From Sphingobacteriaceae bacterium (GTDB lineage Bacteria; Bacteroidota; Bacteroidia; B-17B0; Aurantibacillaceae), in the NCBI GenBank assembly GCA_947453445.1, contig CANGGP010000005.1:1-64000 (forward strand): a stretch of 64,000 nt of DNA, written 5' to 3'. The translations under genes were made by a program, and so were the position numbers. The notes beneath the pieces were generated by a model. That model made no database searches. It had not been told where the DNA came from and saw nothing but the letters and a program-made list of their open reading frames with translations. Shown one piece after another: positions 49,133-59,318 of this stretch (position 1 is the stretch's first letter; every line of letters starts with the position of its first letter).

Positions 49133-49288
49133 ATGAAACGTACCTTCCAACCATCGCAACGCAAAAGAAAGAACAAACATGGTTTCAGAGAGCGTATGGC
49201 TACTGCAAATGGTCGTCGTGTATTGGCGTCGCGTCGTGCCAGAGGCCGCAAAAAATTAACTGTTAGCAGCGAAAAAACACATAAATAA
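49133..49288 (+). CDS. rpmH: 50S ribosomal protein L34
   Basis: [51 protein letters not shown]; 51 aa, below ORF-track cutoff. Confidence 0.97.
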   Translation: MKRTFQPSQRKRKNKHGFRERMATANGRRVLASRRARGRKKLTVSSEKTHK

Positions 49289-49309
49289 TATTTAGTGATA
49301 AATGCATTG

Positions 49310-49343
49310 AAACCGTTTTGGGCAACCAAGACGGTTTTTTTTT
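49310..49343 (+). terminator. rpmH terminator with GCAA tetraloop
   Basis: aaaccgttttgg-gcaa-ccaagacggttt followed by a T-run. Confidence 0.8.
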
Positions 49344-49368
49344 GCCCTTTGATTAAGATTGTGTCGTA

Positions 49369-50466
49369 TCAAGCCAATTCTTCACCTTGCCAGCATTTTT
49401 TTTGCTGAGGTCCTTGTGCTTTGCATTTGCAATCCTTGCTGTAGTAGTCGATTAAAAAGGAAGATAATTTATTGAGCACACTTTGTCCTAACAAAAAAGA
49501 AAAATTAGCCCCAAATGCATCCTTAATGATATCATGGATTTTTTCGGCATTTAAATAAGTAGGATTAGGATTGCCCCAGTGCCCGGGATAAAATAACCAA
49601 TCAGGTTCAAGGTCGTTATAACTATCGGCAAAATCGGAAGAAATGATATCAATGCCCGATTGAAAATTAATCTGTTTACCCTCGGCGCACTCATCAAATA
49701 AACTAAACTCGAGGGCGCTCGAAAAAACCCGATATTTTAAAAACTCAATCAACTTCAAACCTTTTGAGTTGTATAAAAAATGATTGTTTTTTGAAACAAA
49801 CACAATGGCTTGTAAGGCATCTGTTTCCATTTTGTTAAAAGCAATCCATTCGCCGCCTTTTGAATTTGGTAGAAAAATCTGGTAGGGTAAAAATGTTTCT
49901 TTAGAAATTCTCACAGTAATTCTTTCCCAATGCCCACCATCGCAACCAATAGGATTAAGATCAATTTTACCTTTATAACCGGTAATGCCTTCTACCAACC
50001 ATTTAATATTTGCGGTACTGCCGCTTTTGCCCGAAAACAAAAACCAGTATTGTATATCGATTGAATGTTGATCAATGTTTTTAACATGCGCATAACACAA
50101 TGGTTTTGACGGTAGCGTTTTTGTGTTTTTTGTTATTGCGTTGCCGAATGGTAAAAATGAATCCGGTTTTTGAAGGGATGAAAAATAAGGCTTTAAATCA
50201 TCTGCTGAAACACCGATTTGTTTCTTGCCTTCGCCCAACATGCTTTTTTTTAAGTAGCAGGCAACGTTTACAATTTTATATTCTTCATCCGGATGAAATT
50301 GAAGTATCGGTGCGCAGTTTTTGACCAATTGTTGTATTGAAGCAACATCAAGGTTTTCAGCCGAATCGAGTAACTCTGACGTTTCTGAAGAAAAAGCGAA
50401 GCCTTCATCGGGAACCATCACTTTATTGGACGGATAAGTATGTTGTGCTTTTTGCAAAAAATTCAA
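49369..50466 (-). CDS. Vps62/DUF946-like protein
   Basis: CAPILQFHPDEEYKIVNVACYLKKS...NPIGCDGGHWERITVRIS...PYQIFLPNSKGGEWIAFNKMETDALQAIVFVSKNNHFLYNSKG...PGHWGNPNP. Confidence 0.6.
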   Translation of the reverse strand: MNFLQKAQHTYPSNKVMVPDEGFAFSSETSELLDSAENLDVASIQQLVKNCAPILQFHPDEEYKIVNVACYLKKSMLGEGKKQIGVSADDLKPYFSSLQKPDSFLPFGNAITKNTKTLPSKPLCYAHVKNIDQHSIDIQYWFLFSGKSGSTANIKWLVEGITGYKGKIDLNPIGCDGGHWERITVRISKETFLPYQIFLPNSKGGEWIAFNKMETDALQAIVFVSKNNHFLYNSKGLKLIEFLKYRVFSSALEFSLFDECAEGKQINFQSGIDIISSDFADSYNDLEPDWLFYPGHWGNPNPTYLNAEKIHDIIKDAFGANFSFLLGQSVLNKLSSFLIDYYSKDCKCKAQGPQQKKCWQGEELA

Positions 50467-50569
50467 TTAAAGTAAGCCTGCCAATAAGACTTTTGGCTTG
50501 AGGCAGTGTTGTATTCAAAGCTAAGCGAAGTCATTTTTAAACACAATAACGGTATACCGTGACTGCTGT

Positions 50570-50598
50570 TTGAGGGCTCATTTAAAGTATTATATTTG
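50570..50598 (+). promoter_or_regulatory. Bacteroidota-type promoter for TPR histidine kinase
   Basis: TTG at 50570-50572, 18-nt spacer, TAtaTTTG at 50591-50598. Confidence 0.55.
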
Positions 50599-50621
50599 GT
50601 ATTAGGAAATGAAAACTAGGT

Positions 50622-52472
50622 TTGTATAGAGAAATGCGCAGCATAAGAATTTGTGCATGCTTTATGGTGTTTTGTTTGCAAATTAATTGGGCACAGCAGT
50701 CCAATTTTTATGCTGCAAAAGAAGCACATGCCGATAGTTTATTGGATAGAGCCAACAAAATATTTTATTCGAACCCTGATTCAAGTTTATACTACACCAA
50801 CGAAGCTTTAAATTTTGCCACTAAAAACAACCTAGAAGTTCGTATGGCTTTGGCTTGGCGATCACAAGCCAAACATTGTGTTTTAAAAGGGGATGTTGAA
50901 TTGGCGCTTAAAAAGTTAAAAGAAGCCATTGCCGTTTTTGAGAAGTACAATCGTCAAGACAATATTGCAAAGTGTTATAGCTTAATGTCGGTAGCCTTGG
51001 GAAAGATTCATAATGATTACGAAGGCATTGATTATTTGTTAAAGGCTGTTGCTATTTACGAACGTACCGAAAATAAAGAAGGATTGCGATCAACGCTTGT
51101 AAATTTAGCAAATTCTTATGCAGATGTAAAGGAGTTCGACAAAGCCTTGGAAGCACTGAGAGAGTCAAAACCATTTATTGAAGATGGGAGCAGTGAATGG
51201 TTTTATTACTACATCAATGCAGGTATTATTTTTAGAAACCAGAAAAAATATGCCTTGGCAAAAATTCAATTCGATTCTTGTTTGGTGATTTCGAAACGCA
51301 ACCACATGATCGACGCTGAGGTTACTGCACATACCGACATGGCCGATTTGCTGCGCGAAACCAACCGCTATAAGGAAGCCATTGTATTTTATAATCAAGC
51401 CATTATCATGGCACGTAAAAATAATTTACCGGTTGAAGAGTCGGAGGCATTGGTTGGCATTACAAAATCATACGCCGCAACTGCCGAATTCAAAGAGGCC
51501 TTTTTTTCGCAAAACCGCTTGAAAATTATTTCGGATTCGTTGTTTGATATTCAAAAAATAAAAAACATCAACACCATTGAAGCGCGTTTAAAAGTAAGTG
51601 AAAAAGAAAAAACCATCGCGCTTCAAAAATTAAGTATGGAGCAGAGCGCCGTAGAACAAGAGAAGAGCGCTGAACGCATCGCGTATTTGATCATCGGCGT
51701 TTGTGTTTTAATTTTCATTTTAATTTTTACTTATCGCACCTATTTAAAGGTTCGTCGCCAAAAAAATGAAGTCGAAATTCAAAAGGCGAGGGCCGAAAAA
51801 CTGAATCAATTGAATCAGAAAATTTTTGCTGTGATTGCCCATGATTTTAAAAGTCCGCTTATTACTTTGCAAATGCTGATTGACTTAATGGACAAAGAAA
51901 ACATCAGTAAGGAAGATTTAAATGCTTATACGGTTGATGTTAAAAATCAAATTATACAATCAGGGCAAATTCTTGAAAACCTTTTAAATTGGGCAAAGTC
52001 AGAACTTAATTTAACACCCAACAGCCATCAATTCTCAACACCAAAGCACATTGCCACCGAGGTAATTAAGGAGATGGAGTATATCAGTACGAGAAAATTA
52101 ATCAAGGTTACAAACAACATTGATGAATCATTGTCGCTGCAATTTCCGCCCGATATTTTAAAAATCATTATCCGCAATTTATTGTCGAACGCCATTAAAT
52201 TTAGTTATAGCAACAGTGAAGTAATTATTTGTTCGGAAGAAAACGCAGTGGTTTGCATCAAAGATACCGGCCTTGGTTTAAGTCCTAAGGCCATTAATCA
52301 GTTGTTTAACGGCACCGTAAAAAGTCAGTTAGGCACCTTTAATGAAACCGGCTTTGGATTGGGTTTGTATATTACCTACGAACTAATTCATAAATTTGGC
52401 GGTAAGATTTGGGTGGAGAACAATCAACCTGTAGGATCTGTTTTTAAATTTACAGGGATAAAAAATGGGTAA
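50622..52472 (+). CDS. TPR-containing sensor histidine kinase
   Basis: Signal peptide, TPR repeats, one TM (IAYLIIGVCVLIFILIFTY), HisKA FAVIAHDFKSPL, HATPase NLLSNAIKFS...DTGLGLS...GFGLGLYI. Confidence 0.92.
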   Translation: MYREMRSIRICACFMVFCLQINWAQQSNFYAAKEAHADSLLDRANKIFYSNPDSSLYYTNEALNFATKNNLEVRMALAWRSQAKHCVLKGDVELALKKLKEAIAVFEKYNRQDNIAKCYSLMSVALGKIHNDYEGIDYLLKAVAIYERTENKEGLRSTLVNLANSYADVKEFDKALEALRESKPFIEDGSSEWFYYYINAGIIFRNQKKYALAKIQFDSCLVISKRNHMIDAEVTAHTDMADLLRETNRYKEAIVFYNQAIIMARKNNLPVEESEALVGITKSYAATAEFKEAFFSQNRLKIISDSLFDIQKIKNINTIEARLKVSEKEKTIALQKLSMEQSAVEQEKSAERIAYLIIGVCVLIFILIFTYRTYLKVRRQKNEVEIQKARAEKLNQLNQKIFAVIAHDFKSPLITLQMLIDLMDKENISKEDLNAYTVDVKNQIIQSGQILENLLNWAKSELNLTPNSHQFSTPKHIATEVIKEMEYISTRKLIKVTNNIDESLSLQFPPDILKIIIRNLLSNAIKFSYSNSEVIICSEENAVVCIKDTGLGLSPKAINQLFNGTVKSQLGTFNETGFGLGLYITYELIHKFGGKIWVENNQPVGSVFKFTGIKNG

Positions 52473-53091
52473 AATTAATATTGGTATTATCGACGATCAC
52501 CAGGCCATTGCCCAAGGTGTGGCTTTTGAATTAAGGAAAAATCCGGATTTCGAGATTCAATTTATTGTTTATGAAAAAACACAAATCATCGATGCCATTC
52601 GTTTGCACATGCCCGAAGTGTTGGTGATGGATGTTGTGATGCCGGGTTCGTCGGGGATTGACAGTTTTAAGGAAGTTTTGCAGCTTTTTCCCAAAATGAA
52701 AATCATTGCATATACCGCTTTAAATTCACCCATGATGATTGAAATGATGTTGCGTTTTGGTGTGAAAGGATACCTGAATAAAAACCAAGCTTTGGGCGAA
52801 TTAAATGATGCTGTATTAAATGTTTTTTACGACCGCATGCATTTACCGGAAGATTACCAGTTTATTTTAAAAAAGTTAAAAGGACAACAACAATCAGAAG
52901 AACTAAGTAAACGTGAAATAGAGATTTTAGAATTAATTGCCCAAGAAAAAAAATCGAATGAAATTGCCGAACTCTTACAAATTTCTTTAAACACAGTTGA
53001 AACCCACCGACGCCATTTATTTGAAAAATTACAGGTAAGTAATTTGGCCGGCCTTATAAAAGCCGCCATGGATCAAGGGTACATTAAGTAA
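52465..53091 (+). CDS. NarL/LuxR-family response regulator
   Basis: IGIIDDHQAIAQGVAFELRK...VLVMDVVMPGSSGID...LSKREIEILELIAQEKKSNEIAELLQISLNTVETHRRHLFEKLQVSN; overlaps HK by 8 nt. Confidence 0.93.
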   Translation: MGKINIGIIDDHQAIAQGVAFELRKNPDFEIQFIVYEKTQIIDAIRLHMPEVLVMDVVMPGSSGIDSFKEVLQLFPKMKIIAYTALNSPMMIEMMLRFGVKGYLNKNQALGELNDAVLNVFYDRMHLPEDYQFILKKLKGQQQSEELSKREIEILELIAQEKKSNEIAELLQISLNTVETHRRHLFEKLQVSNLAGLIKAAMDQGYIK

Positions 53092-53097
53092 TTACAT

Positions 53098-53763
53098 TTA
53101 CAAAGTGAATTGAATGTATTTAATGTCTTCACCTTTATCGGTAAATAACTTTTCGTAATAGGTTTTTATTTGAATTAATTCGGCGCGTTCGGGCGGACAA
53201 TTGTTGTATAAATGGTTTGTTTGCCAAATTAAAGGAAGCTTTAATTCATGAATCACTTCCATGCTGTATTCGTATAAACTGGTACTATCTGTTTTTAAAT
53301 GGATGACGCCACCCGGCTTTAAAATATTTTTGTAACGGTTTAAAAACATTGGATGTGTAAGTCGTTTTCTGGCGCGGGTTTTTTGAGGCTGTGGATCAGG
53401 AAAGGTGATCCATATTTCATCCACTTCGTTTTTACCAAAACAATGTTCAATAAAGTCGATGCGGGTTCTTAAAAAAGCCACATTGTTTAAATGGTGATCA
53501 ATGGCATACTTGGCGCCGGTCCAAATACGATTGCCCTTTACATCGATACCGATAAAATTTTTGTCCCGATTTTTTTCTGCCAAACCTACTGAGTATTCGC
53601 CCCTGCCGCAGCCTAATTCGAGCACCAGCGGTGCCTTGTTTTGAAATTGTTTTTCAAGCCAAAACCCCTTCATGGCAAATCCTTGGGGAATGTGATCAAA
53701 ACCAAAACTTAAACAGTTTTTAAATTCTTCAAAATCGGCAAACTTTTCTAATTTACTTGGCAT
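53098..53763 (-). CDS. trmB: tRNA (guanine-N7)-methyltransferase
   Basis: LVLELGCGRGEYSVGLAEKNRDKNFIGIDVKGNRIW...EIWITFPDPQPQKTRARKRLTHPMFLNRY. Confidence 0.92.
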   Translation of the reverse strand: MPSKLEKFADFEEFKNCLSFGFDHIPQGFAMKGFWLEKQFQNKAPLVLELGCGRGEYSVGLAEKNRDKNFIGIDVKGNRIWTGAKYAIDHHLNNVAFLRTRIDFIEHCFGKNEVDEIWITFPDPQPQKTRARKRLTHPMFLNRYKNILKPGGVIHLKTDSTSLYEYSMEVIHELKLPLIWQTNHLYNNCPPERAELIQIKTYYEKLFTDKGEDIKYIQFTL

Positions 53764-53886
53764 GCTTTTTTTAGCCCACGAATGTAGGCTTTTTAGAAGG
53801 AAAAGAAAATGTGTAGAATTTTAAATTTTAAATGTGATCATTGAATCTTCTTATTCTAAACGGAGATACTTGACGGCATTAAATTG

Positions 53887-55668
53887 TTAAGCGTTCCCCA
53901 GCATTGCCTCAACGCCGGTTTGTAATTCGTAAAGTTTTTTGAATTTGCTATCCTTGGCCATTAATTCTTTCATCGAGCCTTGTTCAATAATTTCTCCTTT
54001 TTCGAACAAAATGATTTTGTTTACATGTTTGATGGTGGATAAACGGTGCGCAATAATAATGGAAGTTCGTCCGCTTGAAATTTTTTCGGTTGCCAACTGC
54101 AACAATTGCTCCGTTTGTGTATCAATGGTGGCGGTGGCTTCATCAAGAATAAAAATAGAAGGCTGATACACGTATGCCCTGATAAAAGCAATTAATTGTC
54201 TTTGTCCGGCCGATAAACTTTGTCCGCGCTCAGTCACTTGATAATGGAAACCATTGGGCAAAGAAGAAATAAAATCGAACAAGCCAATTTGCAAGGTGGC
54301 TTTTTCAACTTGATCGAATGTAATGTCCGGATTATTTAATGTGATGTTATTTAAAACGCTGTCGTTAAACAAATACACATCTTGCAATACCACGCCGGTA
54401 TTACGTCTTAAACTTTCCAGTTGATAGTCCTGAATAGCTTTGTTATCGATGTAAATACCGCCTTTGTTAAATTCATAAAATCGGCTCAGTAAATTAATGA
54501 TGCTCGATTTACCTGCCCCTGTGGCGCCAACCAAGGCAATGGTTTCGCCTGCTTTAACCTCAAAAGAAATATCTTTTAAAACATATTGATCAGTGATATA
54601 GGCAAACCAAAGTGATTTAAATTCAATGTTGTTTTTTACTGATTCAAAAGTAATTGTACCATTGTTTTGGATGGTTTCGTTGGTGTCTAAAACTTTAAAT
54701 ACCCTTTCGGCCGATACAAATCCCATTTGTAAAGTGTTTAAGCGGTCGGCCAACATGCGTATAGGGCGAAACAACATATTCACCATCATTACAAAAAAGG
54801 TAATGTCGCCCAAACTAATTTGAAAATTATTTTTGTTTACGCCAATAAACCAAATCAAGAGCGCAATTGAAATTGAGGAGAGTATTTCAACAATTGGAAA
54901 GAAAACCGAATAATAAAAAATAGAGCGGATATTGGCAATACGGTGTTGTTGATTGATGGCTTTGAATTTATCCAATTCAATTTCTTCGCGGTTAAACAAT
55001 TGAACCAAACGCATGCCGGTAATGTGTTCTTGTGTAAAGGTGTTTAAAGCTGCCACTGCATTGCGCACTTGTGTGAAGGATTTTTTGACACCTTTCTTAA
55101 AAAAGGAAGTGGCGATAAACAGCAAAGGAATGGTGCTCAATGCCACCAAAGCCAACATCCAATTACTTAAAAACATCACGGTGATAAAAATGCAAAGCAT
55201 AACCAAATCACCGGCAATCACAATAAAGCCTTGGGCAAACATGTCGCTTAAACTTTCAATGTCTGAAATGGCTCTAGTAACTAATGTTCCAACAGGGGTA
55301 TTATCGAAGTACGAATTTTTTAAATGTAAGATGTGTTTGTAAACGCCATTTCGTAAGTCCTTCACAATGTTTTGTCCGAGTAAATTGGTGATACGCAATA
55401 CACTTACTTGTAAAACAGCTTCCAGTAATAAAAATGATAAAATGAGTAAACAAATTTTATTGAGTTGCGTCATGCTGGCATTCGCCATTACACTGTCGTT
55501 TAAAGCTTTACTGATAAGTAATGGCCGAACAATTGCCAATGCCGAAACACTCAAGGTGATGAACAGCGACAAGAAAAATAAAGTCTTGTATGGCTTGGTA
55601 TAAGCCAATATGCGCTTGATTAAGGCGGTGTTTAATTTTTTATTTTTAGTTTCTTCTTTCAAACGCAA
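53887..55668 (-). CDS. ABC transporter, fused permease/ATPase
   Basis: ETIALVGATGAGKSSIINLLSRFYEF...QSLSAGQRQLIAFIRAYVYQPSIFILDEATATIDTQTE. Confidence 0.92.
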   Translation of the reverse strand: MRLKEETKNKKLNTALIKRILAYTKPYKTLFFLSLFITLSVSALAIVRPLLISKALNDSVMANASMTQLNKICLLILSFLLLEAVLQVSVLRITNLLGQNIVKDLRNGVYKHILHLKNSYFDNTPVGTLVTRAISDIESLSDMFAQGFIVIAGDLVMLCIFITVMFLSNWMLALVALSTIPLLFIATSFFKKGVKKSFTQVRNAVAALNTFTQEHITGMRLVQLFNREEIELDKFKAINQQHRIANIRSIFYYSVFFPIVEILSSISIALLIWFIGVNKNNFQISLGDITFFVMMVNMLFRPIRMLADRLNTLQMGFVSAERVFKVLDTNETIQNNGTITFESVKNNIEFKSLWFAYITDQYVLKDISFEVKAGETIALVGATGAGKSSIINLLSRFYEFNKGGIYIDNKAIQDYQLESLRRNTGVVLQDVYLFNDSVLNNITLNNPDITFDQVEKATLQIGLFDFISSLPNGFHYQVTERGQSLSAGQRQLIAFIRAYVYQPSIFILDEATATIDTQTEQLLQLATEKISSGRTSIIIAHRLSTIKHVNKIILFEKGEIIEQGSMKELMAKDSKFKKLYELQTGVEAMLGNA

Positions 55669-56423
55669 AGTTGCTTAGGGTATTGAATGCCACACAAAAA
55701 CAAGGCTTGTGGCGGCGCATTTTCGCCTGCTTTACTGCGATTTTTTGCCTCAATAATTGTTCTGAATTCTTCAATGCTTATTTTATTTCTGCCTACTTGT
55801 AAAAGTGTTCCAACAATGGCCCGCACCATGCCGCGCAAAAAACGGTTAGCAGTAATTTTAAATAACCATTCTTGTTCGCCGCAAGGTAACCATTGTGCAT
55901 AACTTATTTCGCACAAATTATTTTTATTTTGGGTGTGCAATTTACTAAAGCTGGTAAAATCATTGTATTCGCAAAGTAATTTTGCCGCTTGATTCATTAA
56001 ATCAAAATTTATTTCGCCATAAACATAGTGTGTAAAAGCATGCCGAAACGGATTTTTTTGTTGGCTGATGTAATATTGGTAAACACGTGCAGTGGCATCG
56101 AAGCGGGCATGGGCTTCGGGTTTAACGGCTTTGATGTGTTGGATAGAAATGCTGGGCGGTAAAATTTTATTGAGTTTAAAGCAAATTTTGTTGAGCTCTT
56201 CACTTGATAAGGTTTTTTGCAGGTCAATGTGTGCCACGTAATTTCTTGCATGCACCCCGGCATCGGTGCGTCCGCAACCCGTTACCGCAACCTTTTCTTT
56301 AAAAATCAAACTGAAATTATCTTCAAGCGTTTGTTGCACGGTGTTGGGCGTATTTAATTGTATTTGCCAGCCATTAAAATTGCTGCCATTGTACGAAAGA
56401 GTAATGAAATACCGTGCCATCAA
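55659..56423 (-). CDS. truA: tRNA pseudouridine(38-40) synthase
   Basis: RYFITLSYNGSNFNGWQIQ...VTGCGRTDAGVHARNYVAHID...FLRGMVRAIVGTLLQVG. Confidence 0.93.
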   Translation of the reverse strand: MMARYFITLSYNGSNFNGWQIQLNTPNTVQQTLEDNFSLIFKEKVAVTGCGRTDAGVHARNYVAHIDLQKTLSSEELNKICFKLNKILPPSISIQHIKAVKPEAHARFDATARVYQYYISQQKNPFRHAFTHYVYGEINFDLMNQAAKLLCEYNDFTSFSKLHTQNKNNLCEISYAQWLPCGEQEWLFKITANRFLRGMVRAIVGTLLQVGRNKISIEEFRTIIEAKNRSKAGENAPPQALFLCGIQYPKQLCV

Positions 56424-56458
56424 GCAAAGGTAAGATTTTAGTACTTTTACAAAAATTT

Positions 56459-57868
56459 ATGGGAAAAATTAAAAAGAACTTTGTGATTGAAAACCTCGAA
56501 GTGCTCGACATCAGCACCGAAGGCAAGGCCATTGCCAAACACGAAGGCTTGGTTGTATTTATTGAGGGCGCCGTGCCAGGTGATGTAGTGGATGTGATGG
56601 TGCACCGTAAAAAAAACAGTTTTGCCGAAGGAAAAGTGCATGCAGTTCGCACTTATTCAAAAGATAGAGTGAATGCTGTTTGCACACATTTTGGCACCTG
56701 CGGCGGTTGCAAGTGGCAAAATTTAAATTATGAAACACAATTAAAATTTAAACAAAAATACGTGTTCGATGCTTTTACGCGCATCGGTAAATTTGAATTT
56801 CCTGAATTGATGCCCATTGTGCCCAATGAGGAGCCTTATTATTACCGCAACAAATTGGAGTTTTCGGCTTCCAACAAAAAATGGCTTACACTTGAACAAA
56901 TTCAGGCCGAAGAAGCCATTGAGAATAAGAATGCCTTGGGATTTCACATTCCGGGATTATTCGATAAAATATTAGACATTGATAAATGCCATCTGCAAGA
57001 AGAACCAAGTAACGCCATTCGCAATGCTTTGCGCGATTATGCCAACAATAACAACTTAAGTTTTTTTGACATTAAAAACAGAAAGGGCTTTTTACGTACC
57101 TTGTTAATACGCAGCAGTAGCACCGGACAAACAATGGTACTCATCGCAGTTTGCGATTGGTTGGAAAAGGAACTCATGGATTTGTTGGCGTACATGAAAC
57201 AAAAATTTCCTGAAGTTACCTCTTGGCAATACACGCACAACGATAAGGGCAACGATACCTTGAATGGTTTAGATATTAAAACGTTTCACGGACCATCCTA
57301 CATTCTTGAATCGATGGAAGGATTGCAGTTCAAAATATCAGCCAAATCATTTTATCAAACCAATTCTGCCCAGGGTTATCGCTTGTATCAAATTACCAGA
57401 GAATTTGCCGGACTACAAGGCCATGAAACCGTTTACGACTTGTACACGGGTACCGGCACCATTGCGAATTTTGTGGCCAAACAAGCCAAAAAAGTAGTTG
57501 GTATTGAATATGTTGATGATGCCATTGTTGATGCCAAAGACAATGCAAAAACGAACGGCTTGCTGAATACCGATTTTTATGCGGGCGACATGAAACTGGT
57601 GTTAAATGATGCTTTTATCTCCACCCATGGCACGCCTGATGTGGTCATCACCGATCCGCCGCGTGCGGGCATGGAACTACAGGTAATAGAAGTACTCTTG
57701 AAGATTTTGCCTAAAAAAATTGTATATGTTAGTTGTAATCCAAGCACACAAGCACGCGACATAGCTTTGTTAAGCCCACATTACCGCGTGATTAAAAGTC
57801 AGGCTGTAGACATGTTTCCGCAAACGGCACACGTTGAAAATGTAACCTTGTTGGAATTAATCGCATAA
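56459..57868 (+). CDS. rlmD: 23S rRNA (uracil-C5)-methyltransferase, TRAM + Fe-S
   Basis: CTHFGTCGGCKWQNLNYETQLKFKQ...FYQTNSAQGYRLY...YDLYTGTGTIANF...DPPRAGM...VYVSCNPSTQARD; ATG 56459 preferred over ORF start 56414. Confidence 0.9.
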   Translation: MGKIKKNFVIENLEVLDISTEGKAIAKHEGLVVFIEGAVPGDVVDVMVHRKKNSFAEGKVHAVRTYSKDRVNAVCTHFGTCGGCKWQNLNYETQLKFKQKYVFDAFTRIGKFEFPELMPIVPNEEPYYYRNKLEFSASNKKWLTLEQIQAEEAIENKNALGFHIPGLFDKILDIDKCHLQEEPSNAIRNALRDYANNNNLSFFDIKNRKGFLRTLLIRSSSTGQTMVLIAVCDWLEKELMDLLAYMKQKFPEVTSWQYTHNDKGNDTLNGLDIKTFHGPSYILESMEGLQFKISAKSFYQTNSAQGYRLYQITREFAGLQGHETVYDLYTGTGTIANFVAKQAKKVVGIEYVDDAIVDAKDNAKTNGLLNTDFYAGDMKLVLNDAFISTHGTPDVVITDPPRAGMELQVIEVLLKILPKKIVYVSCNPSTQARDIALLSPHYRVIKSQAVDMFPQTAHVENVTLLELIA

Positions 57869-57942
57869 GTTAAAGGGTTTTTACGGGGCTTTTAGGCGAA
57901 GCAGATTTACAAATAAATTGAAGAGACAGCGTTTAATTTCTT

Positions 57943-57950
57943 TACTTTTG
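57943..57950 (+). promoter_or_regulatory. Bacteroidota-type -7 box for pheS
   Basis: TACTTTTG 10 nt upstream of ATG; TTG at 57918-57920 (22-nt spacer). Confidence 0.5.
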
Positions 57951-57960
57951 CATAACATTT

Positions 57961-58986
57961 ATGATACAGGAAAAAATTAATAATATACATAAGGAACTTG
58001 ATGCACTATCCATTCAAAGCATGGAGCAGGCTGAAGAGTACCGTATTAAATGGTTGAGTAAAAAGGGTGAAATTTCGCTTTTGTTCGAAGATTTTAAATT
58101 GGTGCCCAATGATCAAAAAAAGATGGTAGGGCAATTGTTAAACGACTTAAAGGTAAAGGCCCAAACAAAAATTAATGAGGCCAAGGAACAATTTGAATTT
58201 TCGCACGAAAAAAATAACGAACAAAAAGATTTAACCTTGCCGCCTCTGCCTCTATACGCCAATGGCAGCAAGCATCCCATCAGCGTTGTGAAAAACCAAA
58301 TCATTGCAATTTTTAATAAGATTGGATTTACGGTTAGTGATGGCAAGGAAATTGAAGACGATTGGCATAATTTTACGGCTTTAAATACACCTGAAAATCA
58401 TCCTGCACGCGACATGCAAGATACTTTTTACGTGAACATCAATCCTGAAATGGTATTGCGTACCCAAACTTCCAGTGTGCAGGTGCACATCATGCAAAAA
58501 CACCAACCGCCAATTCGCACCATTTCACCCGGCCGTGTATACCGCAATGAGGCAATTAGTGCCCGCGCGCATTGTCAGTTTCACCAAGTAGAAGGTTTAT
58601 ACATTGATGAAAAAGTTTCGTTCGCTGATTTAAAACAAACGCTTTTGTATTTCGCCACCGAAATGTTTGGCGCTGATACCAAAATTAGATTACGTCCAAG
58701 TTATTTCCCCTTTACAGAGCCTAGTGCCGAAATGGACATCAGTTGTACCATTTGCAAGGGCGACGGTTGTAATGTTTGCAAACACACCGGTTGGGTAGAA
58801 ATATTGGGCTGCGGCATGGTTGATCCACAAGTATTGATCAATTGTGGCATAGATGAAAAAAAACACAAAGGCTTCGCATTTGGCATGGGCATTGAGCGCA
58901 TCACCATGCTCAAATACCAAGTAAAAGATTTGCGTTTATTTTTCGAAAACGACATCCGATTCTTAAAACAGTTTACTTCTGCATAA
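57961..58986 (+). CDS. pheS: Phenylalanine-tRNA ligase alpha subunit
   Basis: HPISVVKNQIIAIFNKIGF...LNTPENHPARDMQDTFYV...LRTQTSSVQVHIM...SPGRVYRNEAISARAHCQFHQVEGL...GMGIERITMLKY. Confidence 0.95.
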   Translation: MIQEKINNIHKELDALSIQSMEQAEEYRIKWLSKKGEISLLFEDFKLVPNDQKKMVGQLLNDLKVKAQTKINEAKEQFEFSHEKNNEQKDLTLPPLPLYANGSKHPISVVKNQIIAIFNKIGFTVSDGKEIEDDWHNFTALNTPENHPARDMQDTFYVNINPEMVLRTQTSSVQVHIMQKHQPPIRTISPGRVYRNEAISARAHCQFHQVEGLYIDEKVSFADLKQTLLYFATEMFGADTKIRLRPSYFPFTEPSAEMDISCTICKGDGCNVCKHTGWVEILGCGMVDPQVLINCGIDEKKHKGFAFGMGIERITMLKYQVKDLRLFFENDIRFLKQFTSA

Positions 58987-59312
58987 TGAATAACAATGCC
59001 CGCATCAAGTCACTCTTGGGCATGCTGGCACAGGAGCCTGAAGACGAATTTTTAAATTATGCATTGGGTTTAGAATATGCCAACGATAGTAGCAGTTATG
59101 CTTTGGCAGAAGCCCAATTTCTAAAAGTACTTACTAATAACGTAAATTACATTGCCGCATATTATCAGTTGGGTCAATTGTATGCTGCCATGAACAATAA
59201 AGAAAAAGCTTTAAATACATTGCAGCAAGGTTTGCAGGCAGCCAAAGATCAAAAAAACAACAAGGCCATCAATGAAATCAATGAAGCGATTTTTTTGCTT
59301 GAAGACGATTGA
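58986..59312 (+). CDS. Small TPR protein
   Basis: YALGLEYANDSSSYALAEAQFLKVLTNNVNYIAAYYQLGQLYAAMNNKEKALNTLQQGLQAA; TAATG coupling with pheS. Confidence 0.8.
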   Translation: MNNNARIKSLLGMLAQEPEDEFLNYALGLEYANDSSSYALAEAQFLKVLTNNVNYIAAYYQLGQLYAAMNNKEKALNTLQQGLQAAKDQKNNKAINEINEAIFLLEDD

Positions 59313-59318
59313 TTTGTT

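Noticed and set aside
55013-55342. 109-aa plus-strand ORF
   Set aside because: Entirely antisense to the ABC transporter gene at 53887-55668; composition typical of shadow ORFs
53887-55668. Two fused ABC transporters (47137 and 53887) as a possible heterodimeric export system
   Set aside because: They are about 5 kb apart, in unrelated neighbourhoods, each with a complete canonical ATPase, so a functional pairing is not supported
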